A stretch of 10,664 nucleotides of DNA, taken from assembly GCA_934408705.1 (NCBI GenBank), contig CAKRVL010000082.1:1-10664 (forward strand). The letters are read 5' to 3'. Shown here piece after piece: positions 1 through 6,584 of the stretch. The position numbers and the translations under genes are program-made. Position 1 is the first letter of the stretch; the number at the start of each line of letters is the position of its first letter. This stretch comes from an uncultured Blautia sp. (GTDB lineage Bacteria > Bacillota > Clostridia > Lachnospirales > Lachnospiraceae). The notes below the pieces were generated by a model. It searched no databases and was not told the DNA's origin. It saw nothing but the letters and a program-made list of their open reading frames with translations.

Positions 1-41
1 AGGACTACATTTCTGATTCGGTCAGTTCTAAAAACGTCCAT
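1..41 (-). CDS. Elongation factor G-like GTPase (N-terminal 13 codons only)
   Basis: On the minus strand an ATG at 41-39 opens a frame reading MDVFRTDRIRNVVL, which runs off the left edge. This resembles the N-terminus of clostridial EF-G and EF-G-like translational GTPases, where a short 'V.R/KT..IRNV.L' segment leads straight into the P-loop (GHGGxGKT), here outside the window. A GGGAGG ribosome binding site (plus 50-55) sits 8 bases before the ATG, and a good promoter lies further upstream, so the start is well supported. The family would move tRNA and mRNA through the ribosome, or be a ribosome-protection or EF-G paralogue. Only 14 residues are visible, so the family call rests on recognition of this short stretch, and the paralogue cannot be decided. 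Confidence 0.55.
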   Translation of the reverse strand, partial: MDVFRTDRIRNVV

Positions 42-75
42 ATGTAATACCTCCCTGTTTGTCTGATATGTTCAT

Positions 76-104
76 ATATTACTAAATATTCAGAAGAATT
101 TCAA
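76..104 (-). promoter_or_regulatory. Sigma-A type promoter for the leftward EF-G-like gene
   Basis: Read on the minus strand, a -35 box TTGAAA (plus 99-104) and a -10 box TAATAT (plus 76-81) are separated by exactly 17 bases. The start of transcription would lie near 69, giving a leader of about 28 bases with the GGGAGG ribosome binding site. Confidence 0.7.
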
Positions 105-171
105 GTATTTTCTGGGATTTTGACGGTCTTTTTTCAAAAAAGTTTGTATTTTTTTGTCATTTCTGTAGGAA

Positions 172-200
172 TTGACAATTTGCGCAGAATCTCGTACAAT
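172..200 (+). promoter_or_regulatory. Sigma-A type promoter for tyrA-aroA
   Basis: A perfect -35 box TTGACA (172-177) and a -10 box TACAAT (195-200) are separated by 17 bases. Transcription should start near 207, leaving a leader of about 45 bases. That is too short for a T-box or attenuator, so any control is likely at initiation or through enzyme feedback. The -35 box lies within a small inverted repeat (AATTG-A-CAATT, 170-180). Confidence 0.8.
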
Positions 201-251
201 GTCATAAGATGATTTTGCACTTTAACGAAGGAAAGGAAACGACATTATATT

Positions 252-1361
252 ATGAAGACAATCGGTTTTATCGGTCTCGGTCTGATCGGTGGTTCTATTG
301 CCAGAGCTATCCGGAAATATCATCCGGATTACCACATTCTGGCTTACAACCGCAGTAAAGAGGCACTTGCTTCTGCCATCAGTGCCGGAATTATAGATGG
401 AGTCTGTGAAGAAATGAAGGATCCACGTTTCGGATCATGTGACTATGTATTTTTATGTGCCCCTGTAGAGATCAATCTGGAATGCCTTTCATATCTGAAA
501 GAGATCCGGCAGCCAGGCTGTATGATCACAGACGTAGGCAGTGTAAAGGGAATCATCCATCAGAAAGTGGAGGAGCTGGGAATGGCAGACTGCTTTATCG
601 GCGGACACCCCATGGCAGGCTCTGAGAAAACCGGTTTTGACCATTCCAACGAGCGCTTATTGGAGAATGCCTACTATATACTTACCCCTGGCGGAGAAGT
701 GGGGCTGGAATATATTTCAGATTTCACAGAACTGATCAGTTCTCTTGGCGCAATTCCCATGGTGCTTACAGCAGAGGAGCATGATTTTATTACAGCAGGA
801 GTAAGCCATCTGCCGCATATTATTGCCTCCGCGCTGGTAAATCTTGTCAAAACACTGGACAATGATGCAGAATACATGAAGACCATTGCAGCAGGCGGTT
901 TCCGGGATATTACAAGGATCGCATCTTCCTCTCCTGTAATGTGGCAGCAGATCTGCATGGAGAATCACGAAAACATTTCCAATGTACTAGACGACTATAT
1001 CCGTATGCTGATCCAGATCCGCTGCTCTGTTGACAACTGTGCTTCCGATGACAGAGAAGCCGACGCAATTTACCAGATGTTTGCAAGCTCCAGGGATTAC
1101 CGGGATTCTATTGACGTTGTGGATAACGGTCCCATCCGCAAAGCATACGTGCTTTATCTGGATATCGCTGATGAAGCCGGCGGAATCGCTACCATTGCTA
1201 CTATTCTTGCAATGGATAAGATCAGCATTAAGAATATTGGGATCATTCATAACCGCGAATTCGAACAGGGTGTTCTGAAGGTAGAATTCTATGAGCAGGA
1301 TGCTCTGGACAGAGGACTGGCCCTGCTTAAGAAACGTAATTACATTGTATACGAAAGATGA
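252..1361 (+). CDS. tyrA: Prephenate dehydrogenase with ACT domain
   Basis: This enzyme oxidatively decarboxylates prephenate to 4-hydroxyphenylpyruvate with NAD+, the committed step to tyrosine in the cytoplasm. The N-terminal Rossmann fold carries the dinucleotide loop GLGLIGGS (8-15). The active-site segment GGHPMAGSEKTG (117-128) includes His119. The helical dimerisation domain has the family motifs SHLPH (185-189) and GGFRDITRIASSSP (215-228). From about residue 297 an ACT domain follows (LYLDIADEAGGIATIATIL), the usual ligand-binding module through which Bacillus-type TyrA senses tyrosine; feedback inhibition is inferred. At 369 residues the length matches ACT-containing Firmicute TyrA. 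A purine-rich AGGAAAGG (229-236) lies 15 bases upstream of the ATG, rather far, but the start fits the family. It is the first gene of an operon with aroA. Confidence 0.95.
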   Translation: MKTIGFIGLGLIGGSIARAIRKYHPDYHILAYNRSKEALASAISAGIIDGVCEEMKDPRFGSCDYVFLCAPVEINLECLSYLKEIRQPGCMITDVGSVKGIIHQKVEELGMADCFIGGHPMAGSEKTGFDHSNERLLENAYYILTPGGEVGLEYISDFTELISSLGAIPMVLTAEEHDFITAGVSHLPHIIASALVNLVKTLDNDAEYMKTIAAGGFRDITRIASSSPVMWQQICMENHENISNVLDDYIRMLIQIRCSVDNCASDDREADAIYQMFASSRDYRDSIDVVDNGPIRKAYVLYLDIADEAGGIATIATILAMDKISIKNIGIIHNREFEQGVLKVEFYEQDALDRGLALLKKRNYIVYER

Positions 1362-1420
1362 TCCTATTCACAACAGCTTACAATCAGACATTATAATAGA
1401 AATTAACAGGAACGATTATT

Positions 1421-2695
1421 ATGGAAATAAAAAAACTTACCAATCTTCATGGAGAGCTTACAGTACCAGGAGACAAATCTATCTCCCACCGTGCTGTTAT
1501 GTTTGGTTCCCTGGCTCAGGGAACCACAAAGATCACCCATTTTCTGGAAGGAGCTGACTGTCTTTCTACTATCTCCTGCTTCCGCAAAATGGGTATAGAT
1601 ATCGAGAATAATAAAGGGGAGATCCTGGTTCACGGAAAGGGACTTCACGGGTTATCTGCCCCCACAGATATTCTGGATGTAGGGAACAGCGGTACAACCA
1701 CCCGCCTGATTTCCGGAATCCTTGCAGGACAGGATTTTGTGTCAGAGCTCACCGGCGATGACTCTATAAAGAGCCGCCCTATGAAGAGAATCATGACACC
1801 TCTTCTTTCCATGGGAGCTCACATTACAAGCCTTAAGGGAAACAATTGTGTCCCCCTTAGGATCACAGGTCATCCATTGAAAGCCATCCACTATGATTCA
1901 CCAGTTGCTTCAGCCCAGGTAAAATCCTGTGTGCTTCTGGCAGGAATGTATTCCGATGGGATCACCAGTGTCACAGAACCGGTTCTGTCCCGGAATCATA
2001 CAGAGCTTATGCTGAATTATTTCGGTGCACACGTAACCTCCCAGGGCACTACCGCTTCCATTACTCCGGAACCTTCTCTTTTTGCAAGGGAGGTCACTGT
2101 ACCTGGAGATATTTCTTCTGCTGCATATTTCATTGCCGCAGGACTTCTGGTCCCGGGAAGCGAGATTCTTCTGAAAAATGTAGGCATCAATCCTACAAGA
2201 GACGGACTTCTCAGAGTTTGTCAGGATATGGGCGCAGACATTACCATGTTGAATATAAACATGGACGGAGAACCTACTGCAGATCTTCTTATCCGCACCA
2301 GTTCTCTTCATGGCACAACTGTAGGTGGGGAAATCATTCCTACTCTTATAGATGAGATCCCTATGATCGCAGTTATGGCAGCTTTCGCAGAAGGAACCAC
2401 CATCATTAAGGATGCCAAAGAGCTTAAAGTAAAAGAATCCGACCGCATTCTGGTCATGGCTGAGAACCTTTCCCGCATGGGGGCTGACATTACCCCTACA
2501 GATGATGGTATGATCATTCACGGCGGCAAACCCCTTCACGGAGCAGAAATTGATTCTCATCTGGATCACCGCATTGCCATGTCCTTTGCCGTTGCCGGGC
2601 TTATCTGCGACGGTCCTCTTTCTATTAAAGGTGGGGACTGTGTGAAAATTTCTTATCCGGAATTTTATGAGGATCTGTATCGATTAGGGGAATAA
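1421..2695 (+). CDS. aroA: 3-phosphoshikimate 1-carboxyvinyltransferase (EPSP synthase)
   Basis: This enzyme transfers the enolpyruvyl group of PEP to shikimate-3-phosphate, the sixth step of the shikimate pathway, in the cytoplasm. Visible family motifs are PGDKSISHR (16-24, substrate-binding Lys and Arg), DVGNSGTTTRL (86-96), KSRPMKR (117-123), SPVASAQVKS (160-169), LIDEIP (309-314, catalytic Asp311), KVKESDR (336-342, with Glu339) and DHR (382-384). The sequence is closest in pattern to the Bacillus subtilis type: the GNSGTTTRL loop lacks the Pro of the classical class I motif GNAGTAMRP. The full 424 residues match the family. The ribosome binding site AGGAA (1408-1412) lies 8 bases before the ATG. 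It follows tyrA by 59 bases with no terminator, so co-transcription is expected, and an intrinsic terminator follows. Confidence 0.96.
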   Translation: MEIKKLTNLHGELTVPGDKSISHRAVMFGSLAQGTTKITHFLEGADCLSTISCFRKMGIDIENNKGEILVHGKGLHGLSAPTDILDVGNSGTTTRLISGILAGQDFVSELTGDDSIKSRPMKRIMTPLLSMGAHITSLKGNNCVPLRITGHPLKAIHYDSPVASAQVKSCVLLAGMYSDGITSVTEPVLSRNHTELMLNYFGAHVTSQGTTASITPEPSLFAREVTVPGDISSAAYFIAAGLLVPGSEILLKNVGINPTRDGLLRVCQDMGADITMLNINMDGEPTADLLIRTSSLHGTTVGGEIIPTLIDEIPMIAVMAAFAEGTTIIKDAKELKVKESDRILVMAENLSRMGADITPTDDGMIIHGGKPLHGAEIDSHLDHRIAMSFAVAGLICDGPLSIKGGDCVKISYPEFYEDLYRLGE

Positions 2696-2704
2696 TCCGA
2701 ACCT

Positions 2705-2751
2705 CAGGAACTTAAATGAGAACAATTTTCCATTTAGGTTCCTGTTTTTTT
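2705..2751 (+). terminator. Rho-independent terminator of the tyrA-aroA operon
   Basis: Arms 2705-2718 (CAGGAACTTAAATG) and 2731-2744 (CATTTAGGTTCCTG) form a 14-base-pair stem with one G-U pair and a 12-base loop, followed directly by seven T residues (2745-2751). It begins 9 bases after the aroA stop. Confidence 0.92.
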
Positions 2752-2914
2752 GCCTGTTTAGATGTGCATTTCTCTTATTTTATGTTAAATAATAATCAAT
2801 GTTAGTTTTATGCAACTGTCATATTTTGCCATATTATGTGCTTATATTTTCTTTTAAAATATACATATTGCATATTTTATCATGTATTAATTTCTGTGCA
2901 ATTTTAAAATTCGT

Positions 2915-2942
2915 TTTAAACTCATTTCTATATTGATATTAT
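2915..2942 (+). promoter_or_regulatory. Candidate distal promoter of ldhA overlapping the Rex-like site
   Basis: TTTAAA (2915-2920) and TATTAT (2937-2942) are separated by 16 bases, and the -10 box lies inside the Rex-like operator. The surrounding AT-rich sequence makes chance matches common, so this is tentative. Its transcript would have a leader of about 160 bases. Confidence 0.35.
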
Positions 2943-2950
2943 TTTAACAA
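2933..2950. promoter_or_regulatory. Candidate Rex operator upstream of ldhA
   Basis: The 18-base sequence TTGATATTATTTTAACAA matches the clostridial Rex pattern TTGTTAA-N4-TTAACAA. The right half is perfect and the left half has two mismatches, with the correct four-base spacer. Rex is the NADH/NAD+ sensing repressor that controls fermentation genes, including lactate dehydrogenases, in many Firmicutes, so the position ahead of ldhA is meaningful. The caution is that the background is very AT-rich. Confidence 0.55.
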
Positions 2951-3007
2951 AATCGACGAAGTTAAAAAGCTTTCCGTTTTCCTCTTTTTTTCTTCAAAAA
3001 AATAAAG

Positions 3008-3013
3008 TATAAT
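3008..3013 (+). promoter_or_regulatory. -10 box of the proximal ldhA promoter
   Basis: A perfect TATAAT lies 95 bases before the ldhA ATG. The -35 region at the correct distance (2985-2991) is only a run of T residues, so the promoter would be weak or activator-assisted. Transcription would start near 3020. Confidence 0.45.
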
Positions 3014-3108
3014 CCCAATGTAAGTTGAGGAACACTAAAAAAACAAACAAAGTGAAAGTGAACAGCCCAGACAAAAGAGTGGCTGCCACAAGAAAGGAGC
3101 CAGAAATA

Positions 3109-4098
3109 ATGAAAATTTTATTTTACGGAACCAAAAATTATGACGAACAGTTTTTTGAAAAACTTTTACCTGAATTTCCAGACATTAAGATTAAATTTAT
3201 TGAAGCAAATATCCATGAGGAGACCGCTTCTCTTGCAAAAGGTTATGAAGCCATCTGTGCTTTTGTAAATGCAGACCTTGGCGCCCCTGTTATTGAGGAA
3301 TTACATCAGCAGGGTGTAAAACTAATCCTTATGCGCTGCGCCGGTTACAATAACGTGGATCTTAAGACAGCTCACAAATATGGCATGAAAGTCCTGCGTG
3401 TGCCAGGGTATTCTCCGGAGGCTGTTGCAGAGCACGCAATGGCGCTGGCTCTTACAGCTAACCGTCATACTCACAAGGCCTACATCAAATGTCGTGAGAA
3501 CAACTTTACTTTAAGCGGTCTTATGGGCGTGAACCTTTATAAGAAAACTGCGGGTATCATCGGCACAGGTAAAATTGGTCAGGCTATGGCAAGAATCTGC
3601 AAAGGATTTGGAATGCGCGTAATTGCATATGATCTTTTCCCAAACAAGAATCTTGACTTCCTGGAATACGTTTCTCTTGATGAGCTTCTTGCTACCAGCG
3701 ATCTGATCAGCCTGCACTGCCCGCTTACTGATGAAACCAAGCATCTCATTAATGAAAAGACCATTGCACAGATGAAGGATGGAGTTATCCTCGTAAACAC
3801 CTCCCGTGGCGGTCTTATCAAGACTGAGGATCTGATTTCCGGTATTCGCGACCATAAGTTCTTCGCAGTTGGATTGGATGTTTATGAGGAAGAATCTGAT
3901 TATGTATTCGAGGATCTGTCTGAGAGCATCATGCAGACTTCTCTGATCCAGAGACTTCTCTCCTTCCCGAACGTAACCATGACCTCCCATCAGGGATTCT
4001 TTACAGAAGAAGCCCTTACAAATATTGCAGAGACAACTATGGAAAATGCGCGGGCTTATATGAATGGAGAAGAATTGCAGAACGAAGTGCTTTCTTAA
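3109..4098 (+). CDS. ldhA: D-lactate dehydrogenase (D-2-hydroxyacid dehydrogenase family)
   Basis: This enzyme reduces pyruvate to D-lactate with NADH and so regenerates NAD+ during fermentation. The fold is the D-2-hydroxyacid dehydrogenase type: an N-terminal half of the catalytic domain (1-100), a nucleotide-binding domain with GTGKIGQ (152-158), and the family signature DGVILVNTSRGGLI (224-237). The catalytic set is present: Arg233 in NTSRGG, Glu262 in VYEEESD and His294 in TSHQGFF. Spacing agrees with well-studied D-LDHs. The start at 3109 is chosen because AAAGGAG (3093-3099) lies 9 bases upstream, the protein then begins MKILFYGTKNYD like its relatives, and the 329-residue length is typical. 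The in-frame TTG at 3025 would add 28 lysine-rich residues and is not favoured. The gene stands alone between two terminators. Other hydroxyacid substrates cannot be excluded from sequence, but the pattern is that of LdhA. Confidence 0.9.
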   Translation: MKILFYGTKNYDEQFFEKLLPEFPDIKIKFIEANIHEETASLAKGYEAICAFVNADLGAPVIEELHQQGVKLILMRCAGYNNVDLKTAHKYGMKVLRVPGYSPEAVAEHAMALALTANRHTHKAYIKCRENNFTLSGLMGVNLYKKTAGIIGTGKIGQAMARICKGFGMRVIAYDLFPNKNLDFLEYVSLDELLATSDLISLHCPLTDETKHLINEKTIAQMKDGVILVNTSRGGLIKTEDLISGIRDHKFFAVGLDVYEEESDYVFEDLSESIMQTSLIQRLLSFPNVTMTSHQGFFTEEALTNIAETTMENARAYMNGEELQNEVLS

Positions 4099-4112
4099 AA
4101 CAGCCGTATCAG

Positions 4113-4153
4113 AAAAGGTGTTTCAAGGCCAGAAGCTTTGAAACACCTTTTTT
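4113..4153. terminator. Bidirectional terminator between ldhA and nfo
   Basis: Perfect 14-base arms AAAAGGTGTTTCAA (4113-4126) and TTGAAACACCTTTT (4138-4151) can extend by three inner pairs, with a small CAGAA loop. Six T residues (4148-4153) end the plus-strand hairpin, and the AAAA of the left arm gives a U tract on the minus strand. It lies between the stops of two convergent genes, so it probably serves both. Confidence 0.92.
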
Positions 4154-4166
4154 ACTGATTAATCAA

Positions 4167-5006
4167 TTACTTTGCATATCTTTCCCGCAGCAGCGCAATC
4201 TCCCTTGTCCAGCCCGCATCGTCATTAGGAGTTTCCAGAATGAAAGGCTTGCCATCTAAAGCAGGGTGACGGATCACACGAACCAATGCGTCCAGACCGA
4301 TCTCCCCTTCTCCAATTTTTGCATGACGGTCCTTATGGCTGCCAAGAACATTAAGACTGTCATTCAGATGAATAGCCTTCAAATGTTCCAACCCGATCAC
4401 ACTATCAAATTCATCTAGCACACCATCCAGGTCATTTACAATGTCATAGCCTGCATCCCATACATGGCAGGTGTCCAGACAGATTCCAAGCTTATCTCTT
4501 TTTTCCACAAGATCCATGACAGCACAAAGCTCTTTAAAACTGCTTCCTACCTCCGAGCCTTTCCCTGCCATAGTTTCCAGCAGAACAATTGTTGTCTGCT
4601 CCTCAGTAAGAACTGCATTCAGTACTTCTGCAATCTTCTGTATTCCAGTCTCTATCCCCTGTCCCACATGACTTCCGGGATGAAAATTGTAATAATTTCC
4701 AGGCGTGGCTTCCATACGCTTCAAATCATCGGCAAAGGTTTCTCTGGCAAAATCTCTCAGATTTTCCTTGGCTGCACAGGCATTTAAGGTATATGGTGCA
4801 TGAGCCACAATTTTCCCAAATCCATGCTCTCTTGCAATCTCCAGAAACCTGGAAACATCTGCCGGATCAATAGCTTTAGCATTTCCACCTCTGGGATTTC
4901 TGGTAAAAAATGCAAAAGTGTTACCTCCATTTTTTACAATCTGCCGCCCCATAGCCGCATATCCCTTTGAAGATGAAGTATGATTTCCTATATATAACAT
5001 AAGCAT
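4167..5006 (-). CDS. nfo: Endonuclease IV (deoxyribonuclease IV)
   Basis: This is an apurinic/apyrimidinic endonuclease of base excision repair that cleaves DNA 5' to abasic sites and removes 3' blocking groups using three zinc ions in a TIM barrel. All nine metal ligands expected from E. coli Nfo can be placed: His69 (AHAPY), His109 (NFHPGSHVG), Glu144 (LLETMAGKG), Asp178 and His181 ([13 protein letters not shown]), His213 (HLNDS), Asp226 and His228 ([13 protein letters not shown]) and Glu258 (LETP). At 279 residues it is full length. The annotated ATG (5006) and a second in-frame ATG (5000) are both reachable from the AAAAGGAAAGG upstream; homologues usually begin MLYIGNHTS, so the second start is at least as likely. 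It is a single-gene unit with its own promoter, divergent from the transporter gene. Confidence 0.96.
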   Translation of the reverse strand: MLMLYIGNHTSSSKGYAAMGRQIVKNGGNTFAFFTRNPRGGNAKAIDPADVSRFLEIAREHGFGKIVAHAPYTLNACAAKENLRDFARETFADDLKRMEATPGNYYNFHPGSHVGQGIETGIQKIAEVLNAVLTEEQTTIVLLETMAGKGSEVGSSFKELCAVMDLVEKRDKLGICLDTCHVWDAGYDIVNDLDGVLDEFDSVIGLEHLKAIHLNDSLNVLGSHKDRHAKIGEGEIGLDALVRVIRHPALDGKPFILETPNDDAGWTREIALLRERYAK

Positions 5007-5030
5007 TATCCTTTCCTTTTTAATCTCTTT

Positions 5031-5058
5031 ATTGTACCATTCCCCCCTGTTATTTCAA
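5031..5058 (-). promoter_or_regulatory. Sigma-A type promoter for nfo
   Basis: On the minus strand, TTGAAA (plus 5053-5058) and TACAAT (plus 5031-5036) are separated by 16 bases. Transcription would start near 5024, about 20 bases before the start codon, just leaving room for the ribosome binding site. Confidence 0.65.
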
Positions 5059-5066
5059 GATATTTA

Positions 5067-5095
5067 TTGACGAAAGCTTATTTTCTTTTTATACT
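5067..5095 (+). promoter_or_regulatory. Sigma-A type promoter for the NSS transporter gene
   Basis: TTGACG (5067-5072) and TATACT (5090-5095) are separated by 17 bases. The predicted leader is about 77 bases. This promoter is back to back with that of nfo; the two -35 boxes are only 8 bases apart. Confidence 0.7.
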
Positions 5096-5178
5096 AATAA
5101 AAGATATGCACCTCTGTAAAAGTTACTTTTGTCTCTTTTTTGCAGAAGCCATATACATAAAAAAGGAAGGAAAGCAAT

Positions 5179-6552
5179 ATGAAAGAACGCGAAAAGTTTT
5201 CATCCCGGCTTGGTTTTATTCTGATCTCAGCCGGCTGCGCCATTGGTATTGGTAATGTGTGGCGTTTCCCTTATATCACAGGTCAGTACGGCGGTGCTGC
5301 CTTTGTACTGATCTATCTTCTGTTCCTGGTAATTCTGGGACTGCCCATTATGGTTATGGAATTTGCAGTAGGCCGTGCAAGCCGTAAATCTGCAGCACGA
5401 AGCTTCCATCTTCTGGAACCCCAAGGTACTAAATGGCATCTCTACAGCTACGGAGCAATGCTTGGCAACTATCTGCTGATGATGTTTTACACCACTGTTG
5501 GCGGCTGGATGCTGGCTTATTTTTTCAAAATGGCAAGAGGCACCTTTACAGGTCTTGACACGGAAGGTGTAGGAAATGTATTTAACACTCTGCTCTCTGA
5601 CCCAGGAGAAATGACCTTCTGGATGATAATCGTAACTGCATTCGGCTTTGGAACCTGCTGCATGGGACTGCAGAAGGGTGTTGAACGTATCACTAAGGTT
5701 ATGATGGTATGTCTTCTCACTATTATGATAGTTCTTTGTGTTAAGAGCTGCACTCTTCCAGGTGCCGTTGAAGGTATCAAATTCTATCTGCTTCCGGACT
5801 TTGGACGTCTAAAAGAGAACGGACTGCTGTCCGGTATCTATGCTGCCATGGGACAGGCATTCTTCACACTCAGCCTTGGAATTGGTGCTATGGCTATCTT
5901 CGGAAGCTACATTGACAAGAACCGCAGCCTTATGGGCGAATCCATTCAGATTGGTATTCTGGATACCTTCGTAGCTCTGATGGCAGGACTTATTATTTTC
6001 CCGGCATGCTTCGCATACAATGTAAGCCCTACCCAGGGTGTGGGACTTGTATTTGTAACACTGCCCAATATGTTCAACCAGATGATAGGCGGTCGTTTCT
6101 GGGGTGCACTGTTCTTTATCTTTATGACATTTGCAGCCCTTTCCACTATCATTGCCGTATTTGAAAATATCTTAAGCTTTGCCATGGATCTGTGGGGATG
6201 GAGCCGTAAAAAAGCAGTTGTTGTAAATGGCATTGCAATTTTTGTACTTTCCATGCCTTGCATACTTGGCTTCAATGTGTGGAGCAGTATTCAGCCTCTG
6301 GGTGCAGGAAGTACCATTCAGGATCTGGAGGACTTCATTATCTCCAACAACCTGCTTCCTCTTGGAAGCCTTGTTTACCTGCTGTTCTGTGTTACCCGCT
6401 ACGGATGGGGATGGGACAATTTCATCAAGGAAGCAGATACAGGAAACGGCATTAAATTCCCGAAGTGGGCCCGTCCATATCTCACCTATGTACTGCCGCT
6501 TATTGTACTGTTGATTTTTGTAATGGGTTACTATGACAAATTCTTCAGATAA
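5179..6552 (+). CDS. Sodium-dependent NSS-family transporter (neurotransmitter:sodium symporter type)
   Basis: This is a membrane symporter of the LeuT/SNF family, probably driving amino acid uptake with Na+. About eleven hydrophobic segments can be counted: roughly 11-32, 39-65, 91-116, 147-163, 171-191, 216-244, 258-280, 305-336, 345-365, 384-407 and 431-451. Eleven is typical of many bacterial members such as MhsT and Tyt1. Family hallmarks are the unwound TM1 segment AIGIGNVWRFPY (21-32), Tyr104 in TM3, the TM6 segment GQAFFTLSLGIGAM (225-238), nearly that of LeuT, and the TM8 Na+-site region ALSTIIAVFE (320-329). Ribosome binding site AGGAAGG (5164-5170) lies 8 bases before the ATG. The substrate cannot be read from sequence; the small TM1 and TM6 residues are compatible with an amino acid. 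A CapA-like gene starts 32 bases after its stop. Confidence 0.93.
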   Translation: MKEREKFSSRLGFILISAGCAIGIGNVWRFPYITGQYGGAAFVLIYLLFLVILGLPIMVMEFAVGRASRKSAARSFHLLEPQGTKWHLYSYGAMLGNYLLMMFYTTVGGWMLAYFFKMARGTFTGLDTEGVGNVFNTLLSDPGEMTFWMIIVTAFGFGTCCMGLQKGVERITKVMMVCLLTIMIVLCVKSCTLPGAVEGIKFYLLPDFGRLKENGLLSGIYAAMGQAFFTLSLGIGAMAIFGSYIDKNRSLMGESIQIGILDTFVALMAGLIIFPACFAYNVSPTQGVGLVFVTLPNMFNQMIGGRFWGALFFIFMTFAALSTIIAVFENILSFAMDLWGWSRKKAVVVNGIAIFVLSMPCILGFNVWSSIQPLGAGSTIQDLEDFIISNNLLPLGSLVYLLFCVTRYGWGWDNFIKEADTGNGIKFPKWARPYLTYVLPLIVLLIFVMGYYDKFFR

Positions 6553-6584
6553 CCATCAAATCTTTTTCACATGAGGATAACTGT

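Larger units (their letters stand above)
2752..3108. other. AT-rich intergenic region upstream of ldhA
   Basis: This long, strongly AT-rich stretch contains no convincing gene. It holds the candidate Rex operator and promoter elements listed separately, plus AT-only inverted repeats: TATATTTT (2843-2850) with AAAATATA (2856-2863), an alternative partner ATATTTT (2872-2878), and a 12-base palindrome AATTTTAAAATT at 2900-2911. The last 84 bases are an open frame in phase with ldhA but look like leader: there is no good ribosome binding site for its TTG at 3025, and the predicted transcription start is only about 5 bases away. Confidence 0.6.

Noticed and set aside
128..142. CTTTTTT-C-AAAAAAG palindrome between the EF-G-like gene and tyrA
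   Set aside because: It is a homopolymer T/A run with no usable loop and lies upstream of both promoters; it fits an AT-rich upstream element better than a terminator.
201..251. T-box, tyrosine riboswitch or attenuator ahead of tyrA
   Set aside because: The predicted leader is only about 45 bases and contains no stem-loop or T-box core sequence.
1367..1397. Possible internal promoter between tyrA and aroA (TTCACA, 19 bases, TATAAT)
   Set aside because: The -10 box is perfect, but the -35 box is poor, the spacing is too long, and a start near 1404 would leave almost no leader before the aroA ribosome binding site. It could be a minor promoter.
1910..2569. Long open frame antisense to aroA (219 codons)
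   Set aside because: It is a shadow of the strongly conserved aroA frame; the translated peptide is Cys/His/Ser-rich without a domain pattern, and no ribosome binding site supports it.
3025..3108. In-frame TTG-started 28-residue extension of the D-lactate dehydrogenase
   Set aside because: The TTG has no proper ribosome binding site and lies almost at the predicted transcription start. The ATG at 3109 has AAAGGAG at 9 bases, and the protein then has the family's usual N-terminus and length.
3511..3990. Open frame antisense to ldhA (159 codons)
   Set aside because: It lies wholly inside a conserved gene on the other strand, and its composition shows no family features.
5067..5255. Small rightward open frame starting within the promoter of the NSS transporter gene
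   Set aside because: It uses TTG in the -35 box as start and overlaps the well-supported transporter start in another frame; the peptide shows no recognisable pattern.
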